A model generated the notes under the pieces. That model was not told where the DNA came from. It saw only the letters and a list, made by a program, of their open reading frames with translations, and ran no database searches. Below, piece by piece: positions 37,472 to 45,705 of a stretch of 64,000 nucleotides of DNA. Numbering within the stretch: position 1 is the first letter of the stretch; every line of letters begins with the position of its first letter. The stretch comes from CAVWSM01 sp963798505 (GTDB lineage Bacteria > Actinomycetota > Actinomycetes > Jiangellales > Jiangellaceae), in NCBI GenBank assembly GCA_963798505.1, contig CAWCTX010000016.1, forward strand, positions 124,001-188,000, given 5' to 3'. The translations under genes and the position numbers were made by a program.

Positions 37472-37550
37472 CGCTGGGGCGCCCCAGCGGGGGTATAGCA
37501 ACGCTGGGGCGCCCGAGCGTTGCCGCCCTGCAGTGCTGGGGCGCCCCAGC
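37472..37550. repeat. three further GCTGGGGCGCCCCAGC palindromes
   Basis: Perfect copies lie at 37473-37488 and 37535-37550. A third, with one mismatch, at 37500-37521 extends to AACGCT...AGCGTT. They fill the 128-base gap between the DinB-like and IMPase-like genes and match the pair at 1053-1098. They are oriented identically because the unit is palindromic. Confidence 0.75.
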
Positions 37551-37573
37551 GTGATTGATAACGTGCGCGAACC

Positions 37574-38405
37574 ATGAGCAGACTCGCCAATGCCGCCGAT
37601 CTCCGAGCCGAAACACAGATCGCGATCTCCGCCGTGACGCAGGCGCTCGAAGTTGCGCAGCGAAGTGCGCCGGTCGCAAGCATCACGCCGAAAAACGGAC
37701 GCGACATCGTGACCTCGACGGATGTCGCTGTCGAACGCATCGTCCGCAACCGGCTGGCTGAGATCTCGGGTGCCCGCGTGGTCGGCGAGGAGCTGGGTGG
37801 CGAGACGCCGAGCGACGGGTCTGCTTTCTGGCTCGTCGACCCGATCTGCGGCACGCGCAACTTCGCCTCGGGCCTGCCGCTCTACTCGGTCAATGTCGCA
37901 TTGGTCGAGGAAGGCGAGGTCCGCGTGTCCGTCATCGGTGACGCTTCAACCGGCGACATAGCCGTCGCCGAGCGAGGCCGTGGGGCATGGGCCTTACGCG
38001 ACGGCGGACGGCGTTCACTCCGTACGAGCAGTGCGAGCCGGACCATCGTCGTCGAGGACGGCAAGTCGGTGGGCGATCGACGGCTGCACGCTGCCGCCTT
38101 CATGGCGGGCATCGTGGGCGCGGATCGGTGGGACTTCCGCTCGCTGGGGACGACGCTGGCACTGCCGTACGTCGCTGCGGGTCGGGTGTCGGCCTACGTG
38201 GCCTTCTTCGTCTCCTCCCTTCATGCCGCAGCGGGAAGCCTGCTCGTCAGCGAAGCCGGCGGCATCGTGTCCGATATCAACGGACATCCTTGGACGCTCG
38301 CTTCGGATTCGATCCTGGTGAGCGCGGATGGCGACGTACATGCAGAGCTCAGTTGCCTTGGCCGGCGCGACCGCAACAACGGCTATGCGCGGGGCGCCTG
38401 GCTGA
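37574..38405 (+). CDS. inositol-monophosphatase-family protein with altered metal sites (frameshift near the end)
   Basis: About 277 residues. It has GEELGGET and the signature region WLVDPICGTRNFASGLPLYS, in which the second metal-binding Asp of DPxDGT is Cys. The usual WDxAAG motif is replaced by LHAAAG before SLLVSEAGGIVSD. It may therefore lack classical Mg-dependent phosphatase activity. The frame stays open to 38683, across the TetR gene. One indel near 38350 would give the end ALAGATATTAMRGAPG and a stop at 38405, overlapping TetR by 23 bases only. Confidence 0.75.
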
Positions 38406-38991
38406 GCCAGCCGGCCGTCGCATTGCGAATGGCGAGGTCGAACACCTCGGCGGGCTCGCCGGCCTGGGGTGGCAGGAACCGGCCCAGCTCCAGCGACACG
38501 AGGCCGTGCACATTTGCCCACAGTGCCGTGGCGGCGAGCGCCGGGTCGACGGGCGCGAACATGCCGGCGTCGATCCCGCGCCCGATCGCCTCGACGAGCG
38601 GCAGGAACGTCTGCGCGGCCGCGTCGCCGATCTCCGCCGGCAGGTCCTCCGGCGTCAGGTCACTGCCGAACATCACCCGGTAGTAGTGCGGGTCGGCCAG
38701 GGCGCTCTCCCGATAGGCCCGGCCGAGGGCCAGCACGTCGACAACCGGATCGTCCGTCGGCGACACCGCCGCCAGGTGCGCACCGAAGCGGGCGAAGGCC
38801 TCGGCATAGAGCGCGGCAAGCAGCCCCGGCTTGCCGCCGAACAGCGTGTAGACCGCGGCCGTCGTCGTGCCTACATCGGCGGCCAGCCCGCGCAGGCTCA
38901 GCGCATCCACCCCCTGGGCGGAGACGATCTCGCCGGCGCGGTCGAGCAGGCGCAGGCGGAGCGCGTCGTCGTAAACCCTCTTGCGTCCCAC
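38383..38991 (-). CDS. TetR-family regulator
   Basis: 202 residues with an N-terminal helix-turn-helix, IVSAQGVDALSLRGLAADVG and TTTAAVYTLFGGKPGLL (residues ~20-60), and a C-terminal WHG/TetR_C_13-like domain (DPHYYRVMF...ALWANVHGLVSLELG). It is divergently transcribed from a small membrane protein across a 68-base spacer containing repeated AGTGTT, so it probably represses that gene and itself. The ligand is unknown. Confidence 0.9.
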   Translation of the reverse strand: MGRKRVYDDALRLRLLDRAGEIVSAQGVDALSLRGLAADVGTTTAAVYTLFGGKPGLLAALYAEAFARFGAHLAAVSPTDDPVVDVLALGRAYRESALADPHYYRVMFGSDLTPEDLPAEIGDAAAQTFLPLVEAIGRGIDAGMFAPVDPALAATALWANVHGLVSLELGRFLPPQAGEPAEVFDLAIRNATAGWLSQAPRA

Positions 38992-39059
38992 GCCGACAAG
39001 TGTAATCCTGACAGTGTTAGAAAAACAGTGTTTGGATTCTTCTCGTGAGGTGGACCACC
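38992..39059. promoter_or_regulatory. divergent promoter/operator for TetR and membrane protein
   Basis: An unusually AT-rich stretch for this window. AATCC at 39004 and GGATT near 39034 bracket two direct AGTGTT repeats, with a TTAGAAAAACAG centre. It is the expected place for a TetR operator; the exact site is uncertain. Confidence 0.5.
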
Positions 39060-39488
39060 ATGCTTTCCGCCGAATCCGCTGTGCAGCTCAGCCAGGCCAG
39101 CCGCTCGACCGCGGGGATCGCGCTGTTGCTGGTCGTCACCATCGAGTCAGGCGGCTGGTATCTCACCCGGGTCGTCCGGGGGGCCATCCCGCTCACCCCG
39201 CTCCAGCACAGCTTCCACCGGGCTGGCCATGCGCACGCCGGGGTGCTCGTCACGCTCGGGCTCGTCTGCACGATCCTCGTCGACTCCACCAACCTCACCG
39301 GGGCTGCGGAGACCCTGGCCCGATCCGGCGTGCTCGGTGCCGCGATCCTCATGCCCGCCGGGTTCTTCTTCTCCTCGCTGGGCAAGGGCGTCACCAAGCC
39401 CAACCGGTTCATCTGGCTGCTCTGGGCCGGTGCGGTCCTGCTTGCCGCCGGCGTGGTCGCCCTGGGCGTCGGCCTACTCACCGCTTGA
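39060..39488 (+). CDS. small four-helix membrane protein (TetR target?)
   Basis: 142 residues, starting at ATG 39060 with GAGG nine bases upstream. There are four hydrophobic helices: STAGIALLLVVTIESGGWYL, HAHAGVLVTLGLVCTILVD, SGVLGAAILMPAGFFFSSLG and FIWLLWAGAVLLAAGVVALG. Conserved His residues (QHSFHRAGHAHAG) lie before helix two. The layout resembles small actinobacterial membrane proteins often next to TetR or MerR regulators. Function is unknown. Confidence 0.7.
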   Translation: MLSAESAVQLSQASRSTAGIALLLVVTIESGGWYLTRVVRGAIPLTPLQHSFHRAGHAHAGVLVTLGLVCTILVDSTNLTGAAETLARSGVLGAAILMPAGFFFSSLGKGVTKPNRFIWLLWAGAVLLAAGVVALGVGLLTA

Positions 39489-39489
39489 C

Positions 39490-39521
39490 CTTGACCTGAA
39501 GCGCACTCCAAGACCCAAACT
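39490..39521 (+). promoter_or_regulatory. MerR-type promoter/operator
   Basis: TTGACC (39491-39496) and CAAACT (39516-39521) are separated by 19 bases, the stretched spacing typical of MerR-regulated promoters. The spacer carries a partial dyad, CCTGAAGCGCACTCCAAG, like the CTTGGAGTGCACTCCAAG sites of AdhR/NmlR-type regulators. The MerR ATG lies about six bases after the -10, suggesting a leaderless transcript. Confidence 0.6.
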
Positions 39522-39527
39522 TGTCCC

Positions 39528-39916
39528 ATGACCGCCACTGCCAAGTTCACCGTCGGGGAGACCGCCGAGCAGACCGGGTTCAGCGTCGACACACTGCGCT
39601 ACTACGAGCGAGAGGGGCTCCTGGACCCCGTGCGGCGATCGGCCGGCGGCGCACGGCGCTATTCACAGGCCGACATCGACTGGCTCAACCTGCTGTCCTG
39701 CCTGCGGGTCACGGGCATGCCGATCAGCGAGATGCGCCGGTTCGCCGAGCTGCTGCGCGCCGGTGACGGCAACTGGGCGGGAGCGACGCGACCTGCTCGA
39801 GGCGCACCGCAAGTCCGTGCTCGCGACGATCGCCGACCTGCAACAGCAGCTCGAGCGGGTCGACGAGAAGATCGCGTACTACCAGGTCGCAGGAGGCTCA
39901 GAGCGTCAGGCGGTAG
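39528..39916 (+). CDS. MerR-family regulator (frameshifted)
   Basis: The N-terminal winged helix FTVGETAEQTGFSVDTLRYY and ERGLL-like EREGLLDPVRR, plus RYSQADIDWLNLLSCLRVTG, are typical of AdhR/NmlR-like MerR proteins with MPISEMRRFAEL. Near 39775 the frame changes to ERRDLLEAHRKSVLATIADL..LERVDEKIAYYQ, the dimerisation helix. No metal-binding Cys pattern is seen. The true stop is uncertain: the second frame is open to 40074, and a TAG in the third frame lies at 39914. Adjacent genes do not reveal the inducer. Confidence 0.75.
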
Positions 39917-40232
39917 ACCTCAACCCTGGTGGATGTGCGCGATGTCGTCGTTCAGCCTCGCTCATCTCCAGCTCCTCGTACTCCCGTGCGAGCGTGCGGA
40001 AGATGTGCTCCATCCACCGGGCGTTGCGCGGATCCGGTACGGACGTCCGCGCCCGCTGCAGCATCTCGTCGTAATGCTCGGGGGCCAGCGGAGTGCCGTC
40101 ATAGTGCTCGCGCTTGTGCACGCCAATGCGGAGGATCAGCTCCCCGCGGCGGGCGAGCAGCGGCATGAGCTGCTCATCGATCGAGGCGATCTCATCGCGC
40201 ATCTCCTCGAGGGTCTGCGGCTCACGTCTCAT
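39906..40232 (-). CDS. chorismate mutase type II-like protein
   Basis: 108 residues. The helical AroQ pattern MRDEIASIDEQLMPLLARRG, followed by ELILRIGVHKREHYDGTPLAPEHYDEML, matches the first helix (Arg, Asp) and Lys-containing loop of chorismate mutases that convert chorismate to prephenate. ATG 40232 has GGAGG seven bases upstream and overlaps the oxidoreductase stop by ATGA. The C-terminus (ERRHRAHPPGLRSTA) is poorly conserved. No shikimate genes are near. Confidence 0.8.
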   Translation of the reverse strand: MRREPQTLEEMRDEIASIDEQLMPLLARRGELILRIGVHKREHYDGTPLAPEHYDEMLQRARTSVPDPRNARWMEHIFRTLAREYEELEMSEAERRHRAHPPGLRSTA

Positions 40233-41830
40233 CGTTGCCTCCATCCCTGGGCGATCCGAGCAGTCACACGCTGTGCCCCCCACGCCGGCAGCCTGGTCAC
40301 CAGCCGCTGCCGGGCAAGCGCGGCGCGCGCCGCGTTGGCACCGGGCGCGCCGTGCACCGCACCACCAGGATGCGCCGAGGCGCCCGCAAGGTACAGCCGG
40401 TCGATCGGAGTCTCCGCACGGCCGAGCCCTGGAACGGGGCGGAACACCAGCTGCTGGTGCAGGGCTGCGGTGCCGGCGTTGGTCGAGCCGAGGCGCAGGT
40501 TGCCGTCGGCGCCTTCGATGTCGTACGGCCGCTGCACCACCCGCCCGCGCACCCTGGCGAGGAACCCCGGCGCCTGCTCCTCGACCGCACTCTCCATGCG
40601 CTTGACCTGCTCGTCGACGGCTGCGACATCGCCGGCCAGGGTCGCAGGGATGTGCGTGTAGGCCCACACCGACTCGGTGCCCGCTGGGGAGCGCGACTTG
40701 TCGATGGTCGTCATCTGGCCGAGGAGTACGAAGGGTCGCTCCGGCATGCGGTGCACGGCAAGGGCGTGCGCGAACTCGGCGAACCCCTCGACGTCGACAC
40801 CGAGGTGCACCGTGCCGGCGCCACGCGGTTCCTCGGCGGTCCACGGGATCGGCGCGTCGAGGGCCCAGTTGACCTTGACCAGCGCGTCGTCCCAGGTGAA
40901 CCGGCGCAGATCGTCGTTGAACGCCTCGGGCAGGTGTTCGTGGCCGACGAGGTCGCCGAACAGCCGCGGTGCGTCGACGTCGGCGAGGACGGCGTGGCGT
41001 GCGCCGTACGTGCGACCGGCATCGTCCCGCACGCCGTAGGCGCGGCCGTCGCGCAGCAGCACCTTGGCGACCGGTCGCGCGTAGTGGATCTCGACGCCTT
41101 GGGCGTTGGCGCGGGCGACGAGCGCGTCGACGACACTGCCCGCTCCGCCGCGCGGTGCCGGGAACCCGACGTCCTGGGCAAGCATCGCGAGCAGCCAGCC
41201 GAGAACACCGCTGACCGCGCCGTGGGGTGACACGTCGGCGTGCAGCGCGTTGCCGAGCAGGAGCGCCCGGGCACCGTCGCCGGCGAAGTCCTGCTCCGCC
41301 ATGTGCCACGCGCTCGACGCGGCGAGCCGGCCGACACGCAGCGCTCCGCCCACGCCGGCCGTGCGACCCAGCCGAAGCCCGGCACGCACCGGCGGGAACG
41401 GCGACAGCAAGGCGTCCAACAGCGGATCGCGGACGCGCTGCCAGTCGGCGCACACGCGCGCCCACGCTGGGCCGTCGGCGGGCGCGAACTTGGCCAGCGA
41501 GGCCTGCGTCGCCGCTAGGTCGCGGGAGATGGCCGCAGTGCGGCCGTCGGGGAACACGTGCGCGAGCTCTGTCGGCGCGTGCTCCCAGTGCAAACCCCAG
41601 CGGTCGAGCTGCAGCCGGCGGAACACCGGCGACGCGATACCCATCGGGTGGATCGCGCTGAACAGGTCGGTGACGAACCCTGGGGCCACCAGCTCGGCGC
41701 TGCGCACCGCGCCGCCGGGCTGCTCGGCCGCCTCGAGCACGAGCACCGACCAGCCCGCGTCGGCGAGCAGGTTGGCGGCCACCAGCCCGTTGTGGCCGGC
41801 GCCGACGACGACCGCGTCCCAGGTCTGCAC
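40229..41830 (-). CDS. phytoene-dehydrogenase-like FAD-dependent oxidoreductase
   Basis: 533 residues. The N-terminal dinucleotide-binding fold AVVVGAGHNGLVAANLLADA with VLVLEAAEQPGGAVRS is the CrtI/PDH-like FAD signature. The C-terminal FAD-binding segment is LYLAGASAHPGGAVHGAPGA. This branch (CrtI-related, human PYROXD2-like) often acts on polyprenoid or unknown substrates and is common outside carotenoid clusters. No other carotenoid genes are near. It is coupled to the chorismate mutase gene downstream. Confidence 0.9.
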   Translation of the reverse strand: MQTWDAVVVGAGHNGLVAANLLADAGWSVLVLEAAEQPGGAVRSAELVAPGFVTDLFSAIHPMGIASPVFRRLQLDRWGLHWEHAPTELAHVFPDGRTAAISRDLAATQASLAKFAPADGPAWARVCADWQRVRDPLLDALLSPFPPVRAGLRLGRTAGVGGALRVGRLAASSAWHMAEQDFAGDGARALLLGNALHADVSPHGAVSGVLGWLLAMLAQDVGFPAPRGGAGSVVDALVARANAQGVEIHYARPVAKVLLRDGRAYGVRDDAGRTYGARHAVLADVDAPRLFGDLVGHEHLPEAFNDDLRRFTWDDALVKVNWALDAPIPWTAEEPRGAGTVHLGVDVEGFAEFAHALAVHRMPERPFVLLGQMTTIDKSRSPAGTESVWAYTHIPATLAGDVAAVDEQVKRMESAVEEQAPGFLARVRGRVVQRPYDIEGADGNLRLGSTNAGTAALHQQLVFRPVPGLGRAETPIDRLYLAGASAHPGGAVHGAPGANAARAALARQRLVTRLPAWGAQRVTARIAQGWRQR

Positions 41831-41923
41831 ACCTCAAGCCTGCCCGATGTCATGCTCTCCGGCATGAGTCGAGCCACCGATGTGAGCTGGGACTCGCGCA
41901 TCCCACCCGAGCTGGCCACGCAA

Positions 41924-41976
41924 AGTGAAGCGCTCTGCACGACACGCCACGGCGTGTTCGCGCAGAGCGCTTCACT
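41924..41976. terminator. strong two-stem hairpin downstream of the MMPL gene
   Basis: A perfect 15-base arm, AGTGAAGCGCTCTGC (41924-41938), pairs with 41962-41976. A second stem ACACGCC/GGCGTGT (41942-41948/41951-41957) lies inside the loop. The block sits between the start of the oxidoreductase and the end of the MMPL gene, so it would end minus-strand MMPL transcripts. It may equally be a protein-binding or mobile repeat. Confidence 0.65.
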
Positions 41977-42019
41977 CTAGGAGGGGGCTCGACCTAGGAG
42001 GGGTGCTCGGACGTCCCGC

Positions 42020-44257
42020 TCAGTGCAGCGCGGGCAGCTTCTGCATCCAACGCGGCAGGTACCAGTTGCGCTCACCGAGCAGCGCCATCGCCGACGGCAG
42101 CAGGACCGCCCGGACGATCGTCGCGTCGATGAGGATCGCCGCGGCCAGCCCGACGCCCATCTGCTTGAAGTCCAGCGCCGACAGCGTCGCGAAGATGGAG
42201 AACACCGCAACCATGACGATCGCCGCACTTGTCACCGTGCCCGCCGACCTGGTGATTCCCTCGGCGACCGCCTCACGGGTCGACAACCCGGCCCGCCGCG
42301 CCTCGCGGATCCGGCTGACGACGAACACGTGGTAGTCCATTGACAGCCCGAACAGGATCACGAAGAGGAACAGCGGCAACCAGGTCAGGATCGCCCCGCT
42401 GGAGTGGAACCCGAGCAGATCCTCGGCCCACGTGCCTTGGAAGACCAGCGTCACGAGGCCGTACGCCGCGCCGACGGACAGCAGGTTGAGGACAACCGCC
42501 GTCAGCGCGATCGTGAGCGAGCGGAACGCCAGGATCAGCACGACGATCGTCAGCGCCAGCACGAACCCGATGACCAGGGGCATCCGATCACGCAGCAGCT
42601 CCTTGAAGTCGGCGCGTCCACGCCGTGGCCCCGGTCACGCCGACGTCTGTGTCGGCGACCGTACCGAGCGTGCTCGGCACAAGGTCGCTGCGCAGCTCAT
42701 CGAGCGACGCACGTGCCTCGTCGGACGAGTAGTCGTACGGCATCGGCACCTCGACCTCGGCCACGTCGCCGGCGACCGAGTACTCGGCCGCCAACGGGTC
42801 GCTGACCGCGTAGTCCGCGCGACCACTGACCTCGTTGTTGAGCTGGGCGGTGGCGGCATCGACCGCGCCTCGGTCCAGGGGGCTGCCGTCCTCACTCCAG
42901 ATGACTACCTCGTGCACTTCACCCTCGGCGGGGAACAGCATCGATCATCCGCGCGTACGTCTGGATCGCCGGCTGGTTCTGGGGCAGGTCGTCGATGCCG
43001 GGGTCGCCGAGGCGCATTCCCAGTGCTGGCGCCGCCAACGCGAGGAGCAGCCCGGCACCCAGCGTGAACGCGATCGCCGGTCGAGCGAGCACCGGCCGCA
43101 GGATGGCCCGCCAGAACCGTGGGTTGCCGTCCCTCGACTGCAGGCGCCAGATCAGCGGGACGCGCGGCCGGTCGATCCAACGTCCGAGGATCGCGAGCAG
43201 CGCCGGGAGGACCGTAAGCGAGCCGATCATCGTCATGGCGACGACGAGAATTGACGCCACACCGACCGACACGAACGTCGCCTCGCCGGCGAACAACATG
43301 CCGGCCATGGCCACCATGACGGTGAGCCCCGACACGACGACCGCCCGCCCCGACGTTGCGGCCGCGACCGAGATGGCGTCGTACGTCCCGCGACCCTTGA
43401 GCCGCTCCTCCCGCTCGCGCCGGATGTAGAACAGCGAGTAGTCGACGCCGACCGCGAGGCCGATCAACAGGATGATCGAGGAGACGACATCCGTCGACGG
43501 GAAAGACGTGCGACGCGAGCATCGAGAGGCCCATGGCCGCCATGACTGCAGACAGCGCCAGCACAACTGGCACCGCAGCCGCGATGAGCGCTCCGAACGC
43601 CAGGACCAGGATCAGCAGTGTCACGGGCAGCGAGATGAGCTCGGCCCTCTGCAGATCGTCTTCGTAGATCTGGCTGATGGCGTCATTGAGCGACGCGCCG
43701 CCGGCGTGGCCGAACACCAGATCGGGGTTGGCCGCTGCGGCGTCGTCGACAATCGCAGCGACGTCGGCCGCCGCCTCCTCGGCCTCGGCCGATTCCTCGT
43801 CTGCCTCATCCGGGACGGCAAGCTCCGCCTGCATCAGGACCGCCGACCCGTCCTCTGACGTGATCGGCTCGCTGACGGACGCGACCGACGACGAAGCGGC
43901 CAACTCGTCGTGCAGCTGTTGCACGCCGGCGGACTGCGCGTCGACAGGTCCACCGTCGGACGCCTCGATGAGGATCGCCTCGGTCGGCACCTCGCCGGCC
44001 CACTCCGAGCGGTCCAACGCTTTCACGGCGGCCGCGGACTCGCCGACGGCGAAGTCGGCGTCGGTCGCCTCCTTGAGGCCGGCGGCGCTACCGCCGACGA
44101 CCGCGGCGGCCACGACCGCGATCCAGATCAGGACGGCTGTCCAACGGTGGCGGGCGCTCCACCGGGCGATGCGGACGATCGGCCCCCGTGGCTCCTGCGG
44201 GGCCTCGGGAGGCGGCTCCTCATGGGGCGGAGCGGGTGCGTACGGCGTGGTGGTCAC
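42020..44257 (-). CDS. MMPL-family RND transporter (three frameshifts)
   Basis: About 745 residues when joined. It begins MTTTPYAPAPPHEEPPP with a Pro-rich cytosolic lead, helix WTAVLIWIAVVAAAVVGGSA, a large periplasmic-side loop, then TDVVSSIILLIGLAVGVDYSLFYIRRE (MMPL Asp-Tyr motif). A second half follows with AILTWLPLFLFVILFGLSMDYHVFVVSRI, the duplicated motif. Frame changes are near 43495, 42945 and 42615. MMPL proteins export lipids, siderophores or drugs using the proton gradient. Length fits the MmpL/YdfJ type. Confidence 0.88.
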
Positions 44258-44446
44258 GGCAGCTTCTCCCTGCGTGATCGGCTGATGGTTGGCGGTCCCG
44301 GCCCTCGGACCCTCGAGGCCGGGACCACTCCGTACGGTGCGTCTGTTTCACGCGTCCCGCCCATCAGGGACGCCCCCGAAACGGGGTGGGGATACCCCCC
44401 GGATTGCCCTGCGGGTAGTCCGGACCTTAGAAGCCGGGGATTCGGA

Positions 44447-45277
44447 TCAGCCTTCGCTCGCGCGGCGTTGCCGAGCCGCCTCGTAGAGCACGACGGTCGC
44501 CGCTGCGGCGGCGTTGAGCGAGCTCGCGGACCCTCCGATCGGGATGCGGACGACCTCGTCGCAGGCCGCTCGCCAGCCGGCGCTCATGCCCGTGGTCTCG
44601 TTGCCGACGACCAGCAAGGTCGCGCGGGTGAGATCGCCTTCGTCGATGGTGTGTGTGCCCGACTCGTCTGTGCCCACGATGCGCAGGCCGGCGTCACGAG
44701 CCCAGCGCTCGACCTCCTGTGGGGAGCCAACGCGTACGACGGGAACGGCGAACAGCGAGCCGGTGCTCGCCCGCACCGACTTGGGGTCGTAGGGGTCGGC
44801 GGCATGCCCGGTGACCACGACACCCGCGGCGCCGAACGCGTCGCAGGCGCGAGTCAAGGTGCCGATGTTGCCCGGGCTCGTCGGCCGGTCGAACACGACA
44901 ACGATGGAGTCCGGCCCCGGCAGCCGGATCCGGTCCAGCCGATCGGGCGGCATCGCGACCACCGCCAGCAGCTCGGCCGGACGGTCGTCGTCCTTGTCGT
45001 CGAGCTCCTTCATCAACTCGGGCGTGAGCTCGACCCGCGTAGCGTCGGGACAGCCGTCGATCACCCGCTGCGCCCAGTCGGACAGCCGTGCGCCGCCCAC
45101 GTGGAGCAACGCCCGGACCGGCCAGCCATGCTGCACCGCGAGGCTGATCGGGCGCACACCCTGGACAAGCATCGAGTGAGACCGTTGGCGCTTGGTGCGG
45201 TTGGTGCGCAGCGCCTGCCACTCCTGGAACGTGGCGTTGCGGGTGCTAACCCGCGCGGGTCGCACCGAGGGGCTCAT
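44447..45277 (-). CDS. SpoU/TrmH-family RNA 2'-O-methyltransferase
   Basis: A 276-residue SPOUT methyltransferase. An N-terminal substrate-binding domain precedes motif I, RPTSPGNIGTLTRACDAFGA, motif II, LLVVGNETTGMS, and motif III, IPIGGSASSLNAAAAATVVL, which form the trefoil knot. It methylates a ribose in rRNA or tRNA; the exact site is unknown. ATG 45277 overlaps the stop of the upstream small gene (ATGA), as the last gene of a four-gene operon. Confidence 0.92.
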   Translation of the reverse strand: MSPSVRPARVSTRNATFQEWQALRTNRTKRQRSHSMLVQGVRPISLAVQHGWPVRALLHVGGARLSDWAQRVIDGCPDATRVELTPELMKELDDKDDDRPAELLAVVAMPPDRLDRIRLPGPDSIVVVFDRPTSPGNIGTLTRACDAFGAAGVVVTGHAADPYDPKSVRASTGSLFAVPVVRVGSPQEVERWARDAGLRIVGTDESGTHTIDEGDLTRATLLVVGNETTGMSAGWRAACDEVVRIPIGGSASSLNAAAAATVVLYEAARQRRASEG

Positions 45278-45705
45278 GTGGCCGAGCGCTCCGGCGGGGA
45301 GATAAGCTCGCCGGTGGCGAGGAACAGCAGCGCCTGGCCGTAGGCCTCTTCGGCCGTGTCGGCGGTGGTGACGACGTCGGACACGCCAACGTCGAGCCGT
45401 ACGGCGTACGTGCTGGCAAGTCGCTCGAGCCCGCGGAACGCGCTGCCGAGCCGCTCCCGCAACTGCTCCTCAGAGGGCAGCCAGAGCGCCTCCTCGACCT
45501 CCACGCTGTCGAGGGCCCACTCGACCGTGCCGTTGAAGCCGATAACGCGACCCTCCGGGAATTCGTGCACGTCGACCGTCATGTTGCTGATGACGAAGAT
45601 GTCGTCGTCCATGTCGCGGTCGGGCATGACGAACCGGTCGCCGAGGGCCGGCTCCCAGCGCAGCCCCGCCGCGCGCAGCCGGCGGGCGAGCCCGATAGAG
45701 ATCAT
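45274..45705 (-). CDS. conserved actinobacterial protein of unknown function
   Basis: 143 residues starting MISIGLARRLRAAGLRWEPA. An acidic patch, PDRDMDDDIFVISNMTVDVH, and a helix EEQLRERLGSAFRGLERLAS are recognisable features of a conserved actinobacterial family sometimes named CpaE in databases, though no ATPase motif of CpaE is present. The start overlaps the MFS stop by one base (TGATG), and the stop overlaps the SpoU start by four. Function is unknown. Confidence 0.7.
   Translation of the reverse strand: MISIGLARRLRAAGLRWEPALGDRFVMPDRDMDDDIFVISNMTVDVHEFPEGRVIGFNGTVEWALDSVEVEEALWLPSEEQLRERLGSAFRGLERLASTYAVRLDVGVSDVVTTADTAEEAYGQALLFLATGELISPPERSAT

Noticed and set aside
38406..38683. 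C-terminal extension of the IMPase-like frame
   Set aside because: It runs antisense through the TetR gene and exceeds the family length; a one-base indel explains the missed stop.
41863..41980. Short plus-strand frame starting MSRATDVSWDSRIP
   Set aside because: Half of it is the 53-base hairpin, it has no ribosome binding site and it sits between two minus-strand genes.
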